The notes below the pieces were generated by a model. The model was not told the DNA's origin, made no database searches, and was given only the letters and a program-made list of their open reading frames with translations. A stretch of 64,000 nt of DNA from Maribacter sp. 4G9. GTDB lineage: Bacteria > Bacteroidota > Bacteroidia > Flavobacteriales > Flavobacteriaceae. The stretch is taken from contig NZ_MDGL01000032.1 in NCBI RefSeq assembly GCF_002742265.1, forward strand, positions 62,001 through 126,000. Reading direction: 5' to 3'. A program made the position numbers and the translations under genes. Positions 53,715-63,564 of the stretch are shown one piece after another. Numbering within the stretch: the stretch's first letter is position 1; every line of letters begins with the position of its first letter.

Positions 53715-55403
53715 GTGTTGCGCCGTACCTTATTGGGAATCTTGTTCCTTTTTTTAAGCTTATCCGTTCGTTCGCAGGAAACCCCTGAGGAGCCTAAACA
53801 AATCAATATTGTTTATGGTGCCAATTTCACCAAAAACGAAACAGAATATCCTGGTGCTTCCATTTTTAGCAAGGACGAAAGACAGGTTCAATTTGAACAC
53901 CAAGGTGCCGACCTATGGTGTGACGTAGCTATTTATTTTCAGCGTGAAAATCGTCTCGAGGCCATTGGCAATGTGCTTTTAAAGCAAGGGGATTCTGTAG
54001 AGATGACCGCCAAAAAGATAAACTACCAGGGGGACGAAAAACTGGCAAAGGCCTGGGGTGATGTTGTTCTAAGGAACGCACAAATGACCCTACAAACGGA
54101 CACCTTACGGTTGGACAGAATCAAACAAGAGGCCTACTATCAGGATTACGGCACCGTAATAGATTCCGCCAATACCTTGACAAGCAAAATAGGTAGGTAT
54201 TTTATGGAGTTAAAGAAGTATCAATTTTTGGACAGTGTCCATATCGATAATCCGGAATATATATTGGATTCAGAACAGCTGGATTACTATACCACTTCAA
54301 AAAATGCCTATATGTACGGTCCTTCGACCATAGTTGGTGAAACCTATAAAATCTATTGTGAAAGAGGATTTTACGATACCAAGGTTGAAAGAGGCTACGG
54401 TATCAAGAACACGAAAATCAACTACAACAACCGTATCGTGGAAGGCGATAGTGTGTATTTCAACAAGGCACGTGAATTTGCATCGGCAACCAATAACATC
54501 ACCGTTACGGATACCATAAACAATGGGGTCATCCGGGCACATTATGCAGAGGTCCATAAAGCAAAGGATTCGGTTTTTGCCACAAAAAGAGCAGTCTCGA
54601 TACTAGTGCAAGAATTGGATTCACTTTATGTTCATGGCGACACATTGATGGTTACCGGGAAACCTGAGGCACGAATTACACGCGCTTTTAGAAACGCCAA
54701 GTTTTTCAAAAAAGACCTTAGTGGTAAGTGTGATTCCATCCATTCCGAGGAGAAAACGGGTATTACCCAACTAATCAAAAACCCTATATTATGGAATGGT
54801 GCCAATCAAATGACGGGCGACAGTATACATTTAATTTCAAACTTGGAAACGGAAAAGCTCGATTCCCTCAAAGTTCTTGAAAATGCCTTCATCATCTCCT
54901 TGGACAGTATCAGTAAAAAAGGATATAATCAAGCAAAGGGTATCAATTTGTACGGTCAATTTATTGAAAACGAGTTAAAGATCATTGACCTTGTCCAAAA
55001 TACTGAAGTAATCTATTACATGTACAACGATGATGATGAGCTCATCGGCATAGATAAAACAGTTTGCAGTGCCATTAGAATAACCATGGCCAATAATGAT
55101 GTGGAGGACCTTACTTTTTTTACAAATCCGGACGGGACTATTTACACGGAAGCAGAACTTCCGGAAAATAGTAGGATACTACAGGGATTTATTTGGCGAG
55201 GGGATGAACGCATCCTTACCAAGGACGATATCTTTGATGAGGACGATAACAATATAGAATTGGTCACCATTAGGGGTATCGATAATCCCATAGATATCGA
55301 TGCGGAGGAAGAGGAACGAAGTCAAAATAACAGTGATCCGGTCAACAATATTCCCAATGCCAAAGCAACGGACCCAAGGAAAAAAAATTCCACAAGAAAA
55401 TAA
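53715..55403 (+). CDS. OstA/LptA-like outer-membrane lipopolysaccharide transport protein
   Basis: 562 residues from the GTG at 53715 (a TTG follows immediately). A signal peptide (RRTLLGILFLFLSLSVRSQ) precedes repeated beta-jellyroll OstA-like segments: IGNVLLKQGDSVEMTAKKINY, AWGDVVLRNAQMTL, TLRLDRIKQEAYYQDYGTV and others (each shortened). The protein is about three times the length of LptA, with several such modules and an acidic C terminus. It is likely periplasmic in LPS transport; an exact role beyond family is inference. It is 15 bp from the aminotransferase. Confidence 0.85.
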   Translation: MLRRTLLGILFLFLSLSVRSQETPEEPKQINIVYGANFTKNETEYPGASIFSKDERQVQFEHQGADLWCDVAIYFQRENRLEAIGNVLLKQGDSVEMTAKKINYQGDEKLAKAWGDVVLRNAQMTLQTDTLRLDRIKQEAYYQDYGTVIDSANTLTSKIGRYFMELKKYQFLDSVHIDNPEYILDSEQLDYYTTSKNAYMYGPSTIVGETYKIYCERGFYDTKVERGYGIKNTKINYNNRIVEGDSVYFNKAREFASATNNITVTDTINNGVIRAHYAEVHKAKDSVFATKRAVSILVQELDSLYVHGDTLMVTGKPEARITRAFRNAKFFKKDLSGKCDSIHSEEKTGITQLIKNPILWNGANQMTGDSIHLISNLETEKLDSLKVLENAFIISLDSISKKGYNQAKGINLYGQFIENELKIIDLVQNTEVIYYMYNDDDELIGIDKTVCSAIRITMANNDVEDLTFFTNPDGTIYTEAELPENSRILQGFIWRGDERILTKDDIFDEDDNNIELVTIRGIDNPIDIDAEEEERSQNNSDPVNNIPNAKATDPRKKNSTRK

Positions 55404-55418
55404 GCAAATAGCGTTCGG

Positions 55419-56594
55419 ATGAAAGAGGACTTCCTCAAATATCAGGCACAGACGTCCCTATATCCATTGGGAATGGAAATCTCACATGCCAAGGGCTGCT
55501 ATATTTACGATGTCCAAGGAAATGCCCATTTGGATTTTGTTGCAGGAGTATCGGCCTGCAGCTTAGGACATTGTCATCCAAAGGTAGTTGAGGCCATAAA
55601 AAAACAGGCCGATGAATATATGCATGTGATGGTGTATGGCGAATATGCACAATCCCCTGCTATCGAATACGCCAAACTATTGCAACAAAACCTTCCTGCC
55701 AATCTTGAAGTGACTTATTTGGTCAATTCGGGAACTGAGGCCATGGAAGGAGCCCTAAAACTGGCCCGAAGATATACGGGCAGATCGCAAATCATAGCGG
55801 CACATAACGCCTATCACGGTAACACCATGGGTAGTTTGAGCCTCATGGACTATGAGGAAAGAAAAGCGCCTTTTAGACCCTTAATCCCAGATGTAAATCA
55901 CATACGATTTAACCAGGATGAGGATATCAATTTGATTACCGAAAAAACCGCCTGCGTTGTGCTTGAGACCATACAAGGTGGCGCCGGATTTATAGTGCCA
56001 GAAAACGACTACTTAAAAAAAATACGCGACAAATGTAATGAGGTGGGTGCCTTGTTGATCTTGGATGAAATCCAACCTGGTTTTGGAAGAACGGGAAAAC
56101 TCTTTGCCTTTGAACATTTTAACTGTGCTCCGGATATACTGGTAATTGGCAAAGGAATGGCCTCTGGAATGCCCGTAGGTGCCTTTATTGCTGGTCGCAC
56201 CATTATGGACACTTTAAGTGATGGTCCAAAAATGGGTCATATTACCACTTTTGGGGGCAACCCCGTCATCGCCGCCGCTAGCCTTGCAACACTTCAAGTA
56301 CTCCTGGATACATCCTTGATAGCGGAAACCCTTGAAAAGGAAAAATTGTTCAGGGAAACGCTTACCCATCCCAAAATAAAGGAAATTAGGGGAAAAGGGC
56401 TCATGCTGGCCTTAATCATGGAAACTCCAGAAATAGCGGATAGATTGGTTTTGGAAGCCAAGGAGAAGAACCTGATTCTGTTTTGGCTACTTTTTGAGAA
56501 AAGGGCCGTTCGCATTTCCCCGCCTTTAACCATTTCTAAGGAAGAAATATTAAAAGGTTGTAGGGTTATTCTTGATATTCTTGACGGAATCTGA
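55419..56594 (+). CDS. Class III aminotransferase (acetylornithine/aspartate type)
   Basis: 391 residues. PLP-enzyme signs: VNSGTEAMEGALKLARRYTG (shortened: NSGTEAMEGALKLAR), AHNAYHGNTMGSLSLM, LILDEIQPGFGRTGKLFAFEH (the Asp in DEIQ), and the PLP Lys in VIGKGMASGMPVGAF. The length is that of acetylornithine or 4-aminobutyrate aminotransferase relatives; the donor cannot be decided. It follows the OstA gene and may be transcribed with it. Confidence 0.93.
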   Translation: MKEDFLKYQAQTSLYPLGMEISHAKGCYIYDVQGNAHLDFVAGVSACSLGHCHPKVVEAIKKQADEYMHVMVYGEYAQSPAIEYAKLLQQNLPANLEVTYLVNSGTEAMEGALKLARRYTGRSQIIAAHNAYHGNTMGSLSLMDYEERKAPFRPLIPDVNHIRFNQDEDINLITEKTACVVLETIQGGAGFIVPENDYLKKIRDKCNEVGALLILDEIQPGFGRTGKLFAFEHFNCAPDILVIGKGMASGMPVGAFIAGRTIMDTLSDGPKMGHITTFGGNPVIAAASLATLQVLLDTSLIAETLEKEKLFRETLTHPKIKEIRGKGLMLALIMETPEIADRLVLEAKEKNLILFWLLFEKRAVRISPPLTISKEEILKGCRVILDILDGI

Positions 56595-56696
56595 CAATAA
56601 CATGTTAACTAATTTGTTAATAATATAGATGGAATAAATTGAGCTCCGCACCTAAAAAGTTTAATTTTAAATCCATAGTTAAACCAAAACGTTCCT

Positions 56697-58100
56697 ATGG
56701 CGTTAGAATCTAACGAAAGACCTGACAAGCCCATTACCAAGTTTGAATCGATGCTCAAGACCGATGATGTCTATTTTTTTGACGCTGAGGACTTTGAGGA
56801 CATAATACATTACTATCTCAACAATGGTAAGATTTCATTGGCTAAAAAAGGGATTAAAATAGGTTTGCAACAACACCCGTGTTCCATAGAACTTAAGCTG
56901 TTACAGGTGGAGGTGATGGTGTTTGAAAACCATTTGGAGAATGCGGAGAAGTTATTGGATGAATTGGAGTTGTTGGATATGAACAACGAAGAAATTTACA
57001 TCCAAAGGGCCAATATATTTTCCAAAAAGGACAACCACGAAGCAGCAGTTTCCCTACTTCAAAAAGCACTGGAGTTTACTTCAGATTCTTTTGACATCTA
57101 TTCCTTGCTGGGTATGGAATATTTGTTCATGGACGATTTTAAATTGGCCAAGGAAAGTTTTATGAAATGTGTGGAGTTCGATAATGAGGATTATTCTTCC
57201 CTTTACAACGTCATTTACTGTTTTGAATTTTTGGAGGACTATGACGGAGCCATATATTACCTGAATGAATATCTGGACAAAAACCCATATTGCCAAGTAG
57301 CTTGGCACCAATTGGGTAAGCAGTATTATGAGAAACAAATGTACCAAGAAGCCCTAACGGCATTTGACTTTGCCATTATTTCAGATGATTCCTTCATTGG
57401 TGCCTATTTTGAAAAAGGCAAAGTGTTGGAGAAACTGGGAAAATATGCGGAAGCCATAGAAAATTATGAGACCACCATCACTATAGAGGACCCCACTTCC
57501 CATGCCTTTCTTCGCATAGGGAAATGCTACGAAAAGTTGAAAAACAAGGAAATGGCCAAGTACTATTTCTACCAAACCGTTCATGAGGATCCCTTGCTGG
57601 ACAAAGGTTGGTTGGCCATTACAAACTTTTACTACAATAATAAGAACTACGAAAAGGCACTTTATTATATAAACAAGGCATTGAATATTGATGGGGAAAA
57701 TCCAATGTATTGGAAAAAATGTGCCAACATCAATTTTGCCTTGGAGAATTTTGACCAAGCCGATTTTGCCTACAAACAAGTGGTCGATTTAGGAAACTAT
57801 GAATTGGACACATGGTTAAAGTGGGCCGATGTTGCCCATTTCAATGGCGACACCTTGTCCGCCCTACAAATTCTCTCACAAGGGCGGGAATTTTATCCAA
57901 AAAATCTGAAAATAATCTATAAATCCGTTGGGTTCAATTTGATTCTAAAGGATTTCATCAACGCCAGAATTTGTCTTTTGGATGCCTTAAAACTGGATAA
58001 AAAACGCAAACAACTTCATCTTTTTAACAAACAATTTCCCCAATACAGCAATTCCGAGTGGATTAATACTATTTTAGCAAACTACAAAAAAGCTTCTTGA
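56697..58100 (+). CDS. Tetratricopeptide repeat protein
   Basis: 467 residues, no signal peptide or membrane helix. At least nine TPR units: EIYIQRANIFSKKDNHEAAVSLL, YSLLGMEYLFMDDFKLAKESF, YCFEFLEDYDGAIYYLNEYL, WHQLGKQYYEKQMYQEALTAF, FEKGKVLEKLGKYAEAIENY, LRIGKCYEKLKNKEMAKYYF and more (shown in part). A cytoplasmic scaffold, partner unknown. It precedes the two DUF368 genes on the same strand. Confidence 0.9.
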   Translation: MALESNERPDKPITKFESMLKTDDVYFFDAEDFEDIIHYYLNNGKISLAKKGIKIGLQQHPCSIELKLLQVEVMVFENHLENAEKLLDELELLDMNNEEIYIQRANIFSKKDNHEAAVSLLQKALEFTSDSFDIYSLLGMEYLFMDDFKLAKESFMKCVEFDNEDYSSLYNVIYCFEFLEDYDGAIYYLNEYLDKNPYCQVAWHQLGKQYYEKQMYQEALTAFDFAIISDDSFIGAYFEKGKVLEKLGKYAEAIENYETTITIEDPTSHAFLRIGKCYEKLKNKEMAKYYFYQTVHEDPLLDKGWLAITNFYYNNKNYEKALYYINKALNIDGENPMYWKKCANINFALENFDQADFAYKQVVDLGNYELDTWLKWADVAHFNGDTLSALQILSQGREFYPKNLKIIYKSVGFNLILKDFINARICLLDALKLDKKRKQLHLFNKQFPQYSNSEWINTILANYKKAS

Positions 58101-58119
58101 CGTTTTACTCCAAAGATGT

Positions 58120-59034
58120 ATGGGAAATAGAAATTTTTTAGCGTACGTATTTATCACACTCAAAGGAATGGCCATGGGTGCCGCTGATGTTGTGCCCGGC
58201 GTTTCAGGAGGTACCATTGCGTTTATATCAGGTATTTATGAAGAGCTGATCACAGCCATCAACAACATCGATCTTGGACTATTAAAAACCTGGAGAGCCA
58301 ATGGTTTTAAATCCGTTTGGAAGATTGTCAATGGAAATTTTCTACTCGCACTTTTTACCGGTATTTTTATTAGCCTCTTTTCTTTGGCCACTTTGGTAAG
58401 TTGGTTGTTGGATAACCAGCCGGTGTTGCTTTGGTCCTTCTTTTTTGGGTTGGTGTTGGCCAGTATTTTTTTTGTAGGCAAGGAAATCAAACAATGGAAT
58501 TTGGGAATTATCTTTTCTTTGATTATGGGAGCCTTGGTGGCCTTTTACATTACCACCCTGCCACCCAGCGACAATATTGAAAGCCTTCCGTATCTTTTTA
58601 TTTCAGGGGCATTGGCCGTTTGCGCTATGATATTACCCGGAATCTCCGGGGCTTTTATTCTGGTGCTTTTAGGGTCGTATAAGACCATATTGGATGCGGT
58701 CCACGGTAGGGATTTTGCGGTAATTTTAACGGTTGCCCTAGGTGCTATTTTTGGACTTTTAAGTTTCGCCCGATTATTAAAATGGATGTTCACCCACTAC
58801 AAGAACATTACGTTGGCCATACTTACCGGTTTTATTCTTGGTTCGCTCAATAAAATCTGGCCTTGGAAACGCATCTTGGAAACCAAGGTTTTTGGGGATA
58901 AAACGGTGGTAATAGATACGAATACATCTCCCTTGAATTATGATGGAGACCCTCAAATATTATATGCCATCATTGCAGCCCTCATAGGATTTTCCCTTAT
59001 TTTTATCTTGGAAAGAACAGCTTCCAAAAAGTAA
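58120..59034 (+). CDS. DUF368 membrane protein (undecaprenyl-phosphate translocase family), copy 1
   Basis: 304 residues with about eight membrane helices. The family motif GAADVVPGVSGGTIAFISGIYEEL is near the start, and LPGISGAFILVLLGSY is repeated in the second half, the inverted pair of the family. DUF368 (PopT) proteins were recently shown to recycle undecaprenyl phosphate across the inner membrane for wall synthesis. It is 20 bp after the TPR gene. Confidence 0.92.
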   Translation: MGNRNFLAYVFITLKGMAMGAADVVPGVSGGTIAFISGIYEELITAINNIDLGLLKTWRANGFKSVWKIVNGNFLLALFTGIFISLFSLATLVSWLLDNQPVLLWSFFFGLVLASIFFVGKEIKQWNLGIIFSLIMGALVAFYITTLPPSDNIESLPYLFISGALAVCAMILPGISGAFILVLLGSYKTILDAVHGRDFAVILTVALGAIFGLLSFARLLKWMFTHYKNITLAILTGFILGSLNKIWPWKRILETKVFGDKTVVIDTNTSPLNYDGDPQILYAIIAALIGFSLIFILERTASKK

Positions 59035-59046
59035 GAGAGGTCCCAA

Positions 59047-60066
59047 ATGAACGATACTAGAACTTTACTGGATAAACTATTTTTAGTGGTCAAAGGGCTA
59101 TGTATGGGCGCTGCCAACAAAGTCCCTGGAGTTTCAGGTGGCATTGTGGCCTTTGTAGCCGGATTTTACGAAGAATTTATATACTCACTTCAAAAAGTAA
59201 ACATCAAGGCTTTTAAGCTATTGATAAGCGGCCGTTTCAAAAGCTTTTATAGATATATCAACGGCCCATTTCTTACTCTATTGATTTTTGGGATGTTAGT
59301 AAGCTACTTCAGCGTTTCCAAGGTGCTCGATTATTTTCTGGTAAAAAAGGAACTGTATGTTTGGGCCGCTTTCTTCGGGATGATCGTAGGCTCCATTTAT
59401 TACATAGGCAAGGACTTTGGCCATTGGACGAAAAAGACGGTTCCTGCGGCCCTATTGGGACTTGCCGTAGGCGTGGCCATTAGTTTTTTGAGTCCCGCAA
59501 GGGAAAACGACAACCTGTTTTTTATTTTCTTTTGTGGAATGATCAGTGTTTCGGGCATGACGCTTCCGGGATTATCGGGCTCGTTCATTCTTATTTTGCT
59601 CGGGAATTATGTACTGCTCTTGGTAGATTCTGTGAACGCGCTCTATGATACTTTTTCGGAAATATTTGTGGGGGATTTTAGTTTCGTTTCCAATGCGGAA
59701 CGCCTGAGGACATTAAAAATCCTGGTAGTGTTTACCTTAGGTTCCGCTACAGGTTTGGTGACACTTTCCCATATTCTCAGCTATGTACTCAAACATTACA
59801 AACACATTTCTACGGCGGTCATACTAGGGTTCATAACTGGGTCCTTGGGCGTTGTTTGGCCTTGGAAAAAAACAATTTTTAAGGAGGATGGCGAGGGAAA
59901 CATCCTTTTGGATTCCAATGGAAAGGAGATTATCATAAACTATGAACGCTATCTTCCCGATCTTGGATTGTCCGAAACTTGGTGGGCCTTCTTCTTTATA
60001 ATTCTGGGTATTAGTATTTTGTTACTTTTGGATTGGTATGGAAAAAATAGGAAACGGTTTGCGTAG
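59047..60066 (+). CDS. DUF368 membrane protein, copy 2
   Basis: 339 residues. The two motifs GAANKVPGVSGGIVAFVAGFYEEF and LPGLSGSFILILLGNYVLL are present. Compared with copy 1 the first motif has N for D (AANKVPG versus AADVVPG) and an extra C-terminal segment of about 30 residues before the last helix. It starts 13 bp after copy 1, and its end overlaps aroE by 29 bp. Confidence 0.92.
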   Translation: MNDTRTLLDKLFLVVKGLCMGAANKVPGVSGGIVAFVAGFYEEFIYSLQKVNIKAFKLLISGRFKSFYRYINGPFLTLLIFGMLVSYFSVSKVLDYFLVKKELYVWAAFFGMIVGSIYYIGKDFGHWTKKTVPAALLGLAVGVAISFLSPARENDNLFFIFFCGMISVSGMTLPGLSGSFILILLGNYVLLLVDSVNALYDTFSEIFVGDFSFVSNAERLRTLKILVVFTLGSATGLVTLSHILSYVLKHYKHISTAVILGFITGSLGVVWPWKKTIFKEDGEGNILLDSNGKEIIINYERYLPDLGLSETWWAFFFIILGISILLLLDWYGKNRKRFA

Positions 60067-60790
60067 GTTTGGTTTGATTGGTAGAAATATCTCCTACTCC
60101 TTTTCAAGAGGCTATTTTGCCAAGAAATTTGAGGGGCTTGGTCTGGAAAACCATCGGTATGAAAACTTTGATATCCAATCCATTGACGAATTTACATCGG
60201 TCATTTCCACTACCGAAAACCTCATCGGCTTAAACGTTACCATTCCCTACAAACAGGAGGTGATGCCGTTTATGGACGAACTTGATACTTCCGCTGCGCA
60301 AATAGGTGCCGTCAACACCATAAAAATAGAAGGCAAACATTTAAAAGGTTACAATACCGATGCCTATGGTTTCCAAAAATCCTTGGAGCCCTTTCTAAAA
60401 ACCTACCATACGAAAGCCTTGATCTTGGGAACTGGTGGCGCATCCAAGGCCATTGCCTTTGTCCTCGAAAAATTGGGCATTGATTTTTCATTCGTTTCCA
60501 GAACCTCAAAATCAGGTGGGCTTACCTACGAAGAACTATCGGAAGCAATTGTAAATGACCATTTGTTGATCATAAACTGTACTCCATTGGGTACATTCCC
60601 CAATGTAGAGGATAAACCTGCCATACCCTATGAATTTTTAGGCCCCAAACACCTTTTGTTCGATTTGATCTACAATCCGGTAAAAACGGAATTTTTGAAC
60701 TTGGGAGAGGCCAAGGGCGCAAGTATTTTGAACGGTTTAAGTATGTTGGAGCTACAGGCGGAAAGGGCCTGGGAAATCTGGAACGAATAG
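60038..60790 (+). CDS. aroE: Shikimate dehydrogenase
   Basis: 250 residues. The substrate-binding RRFGLIGRNISYSFSRGYF, VTIPYKQEV with the catalytic Lys at about K72, GYNTDAYGF with the Asp, and the NADP loop ILGTGGASKAIAF are all present. It reduces 3-dehydroshikimate with NADPH in aromatic amino-acid synthesis. The ATG lies inside the end of DUF368 copy 2, so translation is coupled. Confidence 0.95.
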   Translation: MEKIGNGLRRFGLIGRNISYSFSRGYFAKKFEGLGLENHRYENFDIQSIDEFTSVISTTENLIGLNVTIPYKQEVMPFMDELDTSAAQIGAVNTIKIEGKHLKGYNTDAYGFQKSLEPFLKTYHTKALILGTGGASKAIAFVLEKLGIDFSFVSRTSKSGGLTYEELSEAIVNDHLLIINCTPLGTFPNVEDKPAIPYEFLGPKHLLFDLIYNPVKTEFLNLGEAKGASILNGLSMLELQAERAWEIWNE

Positions 60791-60946
60791 TATCCTGGTA
60801 CGGTATCAGAAATTTCTATAGCCAAACTATGGTTGGGACTTTTATCGTTTTTTAAGGAAATGAGGGTTCTCTAGACCAGCAAAAAGAAATCTTATATACT
60901 TTGCAGTTATATAGGTTGTCACTATCTTGTGGACACCTAATTTTCC

Positions 60947-62971
60947 ATGATGTCTGAAGAAAACGAGAAAAAAGCAACCGAAGAAAACGTAGCCGAGGAA
61001 AAAACCGAAATCACAAACCCGGAGGAATCTGTTCAGGATGAGTCCGTTGTTGGGGAAGTAAAAGAAAGTGCTGAAAAAGAAAGTACGGAACCGGTAAAAG
61101 AAAGCATGGAACCGGTAAAGGAAGTCGATGTCCTTGATGAAATCGATGAAAGTAATGCAGAGGATGCCGAGGATACGGAAAACCAAAAGAGACATGAAAT
61201 TCCATTTTTGGATTACCACTCCATGTCCATGGAAAATCTCGTTGGCGAGCTTCAAAAACTGGTACGGAATGAAAAGGTCCAGGCCATTAGAAAGCACGTG
61301 GATTCCATTAAGGATGAGTTCAATCTAAAGTTTCAGGATTTTATCGAGCAAAAAAAGGAAGATTTCGTGGCCAATGGAGGTAATGAAATCGACTTTAAAT
61401 ACAATTCGGTCACCAAGCGACAGTTCAATGAGGTCTACACGGATTACAAGGAAAAAAGAAATCAGTATTATAAGAACCTCGAGAAAAACCATAATGAAAA
61501 TTTGGCGTATCGATTGGAGCTTATAGAAAATCTTAAAGGGCTTGTGAACGTGGACGAAGATATGAACACTACCTACAAGACCTTTAAGGAGATTCAAGAA
61601 AAATGGCGTAATGCAGGTCCCGTTCCTAGGGCGGAATACAACAATGTTTGGCGTACTTATCACCACCATATTGAAATATTTTACGACTTTCTGCACCTAA
61701 ATAGGGAGCTTAGGGACCTTGACTTTAAACACAATCTGGAGGAAAAATTGAAGATTGTGGAGCGCGCCGAGGCACTAGCCGTTGAGCCCGACTTGAACAA
61801 GGCCTTTAGGGAGCTTCAAGTGCTTCATAAAATCTGGAAAGAGGATATTGGTCCTGTGGGAAAAGAACACCGGGAAGAGGTATGGGACCGATTCAGTGGC
61901 GCCACCAAGGTCATACATGAAAGAAGACAGGAATACTTCAAGGAGCTGGACAAACTAAGTGAAAAAAACCTTGAAAGGAAAAATGAAATTATAGAGGAAA
62001 TAATAAAACTTTCTGAAAACGTATCCAATAACCATAAGGGCATCCAAAAGCAGATCAAGCATTTGGAGGAATTAAGGGATCTTTTTTTTAAGGCAGGAAA
62101 AGTACCTCAAAAAGACAATGAAAAGACGTGGAGCTCCTTTAAGAACGCCGTGAGATCCTTCAATAGAAACAAAAATGCCTTTTATAAAAACCTTAAGAAA
62201 GACCAACAAGACAATCTGGACAAGAAAAGGGCCTTATTGGATATAGCAGTTTCCTTGAAGGATAGCGAGGATTTTGAGACCGCCACTAACGAAATGAAGC
62301 GTATTCAGGGCGAATGGAAAAAAATTGGACATGTGCCCAGAAAATATTCGGATAAACTTTGGAAAGATTTCAAGAACGCCTGCAACCATTATTTTGACAG
62401 ATTGCACGCTTCCAAAAATGACTCCTACAAGGAAGAATTGGAGAACCTTGACAAAAAAGAAGCCATTCTCACAAATCTTAAAGACTTTAAGCTAAGCGGT
62501 AAAAAGGAAAACGATATTAAGGAAATCCAAAAAATGCTGGATGCATGGAAGGTAATTGGCCATGTGCCCTTTAAACAGAAAAACATCAATCAAAAGTTCC
62601 ATAAAATAATCGATGCCCTTTTCGGTAAATTGAATGTAAGCCCCCAAGAATCGGAATTGCTCAAGTACGGTAACAAAATCCAAAAGCTCAAGGAGGACGA
62701 CAATCAAGAACTGGCCATACAGAAGGAACGAAGCTTCATCAAGAAGAAAATCGAGGATAGTAAAAATGAAATAAGACAGCTAGAAAACAATCTCCAATTT
62801 TTCTCTGATGATTCTGAAAACAATCCTTTGGTTCAAGATGTAATAAACAGGGTAGAAAAGCACAAGGAAGCCTTGGATTCCTGGAAAACAAAGCTTAAGA
62901 AATTGAATATTTTGAGGAACAACCTAGAAAAGGATGTGGAAGAAGGAAGTGATGTTCCTGAGGAGGAGTAA
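60947..62971 (+). CDS. DUF349 repeat protein
   Basis: 674 residues. The N-terminal part (about 1-85) is very acidic with repeated EPVKE elements and a low-complexity Glu/Thr composition. Five DUF349 units follow at about 75-residue spacing, each with a core such as EIQEKWRNAGPVPRAEYNNVW, ELQVLHKIWKEDIGPVG, ELRDLFFKAGKVPQKDNEKTW, RIQGEWKKIGHVPRKYSDKLW and IQKMLDAWKVIGHVPFKQKN (parts shown). It ends in a coiled coil. Function is unknown; highly charged helical protein. Confidence 0.9.
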   Translation: MMSEENEKKATEENVAEEKTEITNPEESVQDESVVGEVKESAEKESTEPVKESMEPVKEVDVLDEIDESNAEDAEDTENQKRHEIPFLDYHSMSMENLVGELQKLVRNEKVQAIRKHVDSIKDEFNLKFQDFIEQKKEDFVANGGNEIDFKYNSVTKRQFNEVYTDYKEKRNQYYKNLEKNHNENLAYRLELIENLKGLVNVDEDMNTTYKTFKEIQEKWRNAGPVPRAEYNNVWRTYHHHIEIFYDFLHLNRELRDLDFKHNLEEKLKIVERAEALAVEPDLNKAFRELQVLHKIWKEDIGPVGKEHREEVWDRFSGATKVIHERRQEYFKELDKLSEKNLERKNEIIEEIIKLSENVSNNHKGIQKQIKHLEELRDLFFKAGKVPQKDNEKTWSSFKNAVRSFNRNKNAFYKNLKKDQQDNLDKKRALLDIAVSLKDSEDFETATNEMKRIQGEWKKIGHVPRKYSDKLWKDFKNACNHYFDRLHASKNDSYKEELENLDKKEAILTNLKDFKLSGKKENDIKEIQKMLDAWKVIGHVPFKQKNINQKFHKIIDALFGKLNVSPQESELLKYGNKIQKLKEDDNQELAIQKERSFIKKKIEDSKNEIRQLENNLQFFSDDSENNPLVQDVINRVEKHKEALDSWKTKLKKLNILRNNLEKDVEEGSDVPEEE

Positions 62972-62987
62972 ATAAAAACCTCCTTTT
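62961..62987 (+). terminator. Weak terminator spanning the DUF349 stop codon
   Basis: AGGAGG and CCTCCT with a 12-base loop, then four T. The stem includes the last codons of the DUF349 gene. Confidence 0.35.
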
Positions 62988-63038
62988 AAATTAACTTTTT
63001 CCCTAACTTCCACTCACTATTCCCTAAAAAACAGGAAT

Positions 63039-63563
63039 ATGAAACGTACTTTAATTTACCCTTTAATGGTACTATTTGTCCTTGGAATCACAGGATGTAA
63101 TTCCGGCAAGGAAAGAACGGAGGAACCTTTGTCCAAAATTGATTGGAGCAACAAGGAGGTAAATCTGGACCAAAGGGATTCATTGATTACTGGCACAAGC
63201 TATTTATCCGTTTATTCCCAAATTTATAGTTATACGGAACACACCTCCATCGATTTAACCGCTACGGTTAGCATGCGAAATACAAATGCAGCCAAGAAAC
63301 TATATCTTCTAAAGGCAGATTATTTTGATACGGAAGGAAACAGAATACACTCCTACATTGACAATCCAATAGAAATTTCCGAATTGGAAACCTTGGAAAT
63401 AGTGATCGCGGAATTTGACAGAAAAGGAGGTACGGGAGCAAATTTTATTTTCGAATGGGCCATTGAACTTCAAACCGCACCCCCTATTTTTGAGGCAGTA
63501 ATGATTTCCACCTATGGCCAACAGGGATTATCGTTTACCACGCAAGGACATCAAATAAAATGA
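63039..63563 (+). CDS. DUF3124 lipoprotein
   Basis: 174 residues. A lipoprotein signal ends GITGCNSG (Cys about 20). The domain has SYLSVYSQIYSYTEH, ATVSMRNTNAAKKLYL, the DTEGNRIHSYIDNPIEI segment, GGTGANFIFEWA, and ends VMISTYGQQGLSFTTQGHQ, a pattern matching DUF3124. Function unknown. A MarC-family gene begins 1 bp after the stop. Confidence 0.78.
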   Translation: MKRTLIYPLMVLFVLGITGCNSGKERTEEPLSKIDWSNKEVNLDQRDSLITGTSYLSVYSQIYSYTEHTSIDLTATVSMRNTNAAKKLYLLKADYFDTEGNRIHSYIDNPIEISELETLEIVIAEFDRKGGTGANFIFEWAIELQTAPPIFEAVMISTYGQQGLSFTTQGHQIK

Positions 63564-63564
63564 T

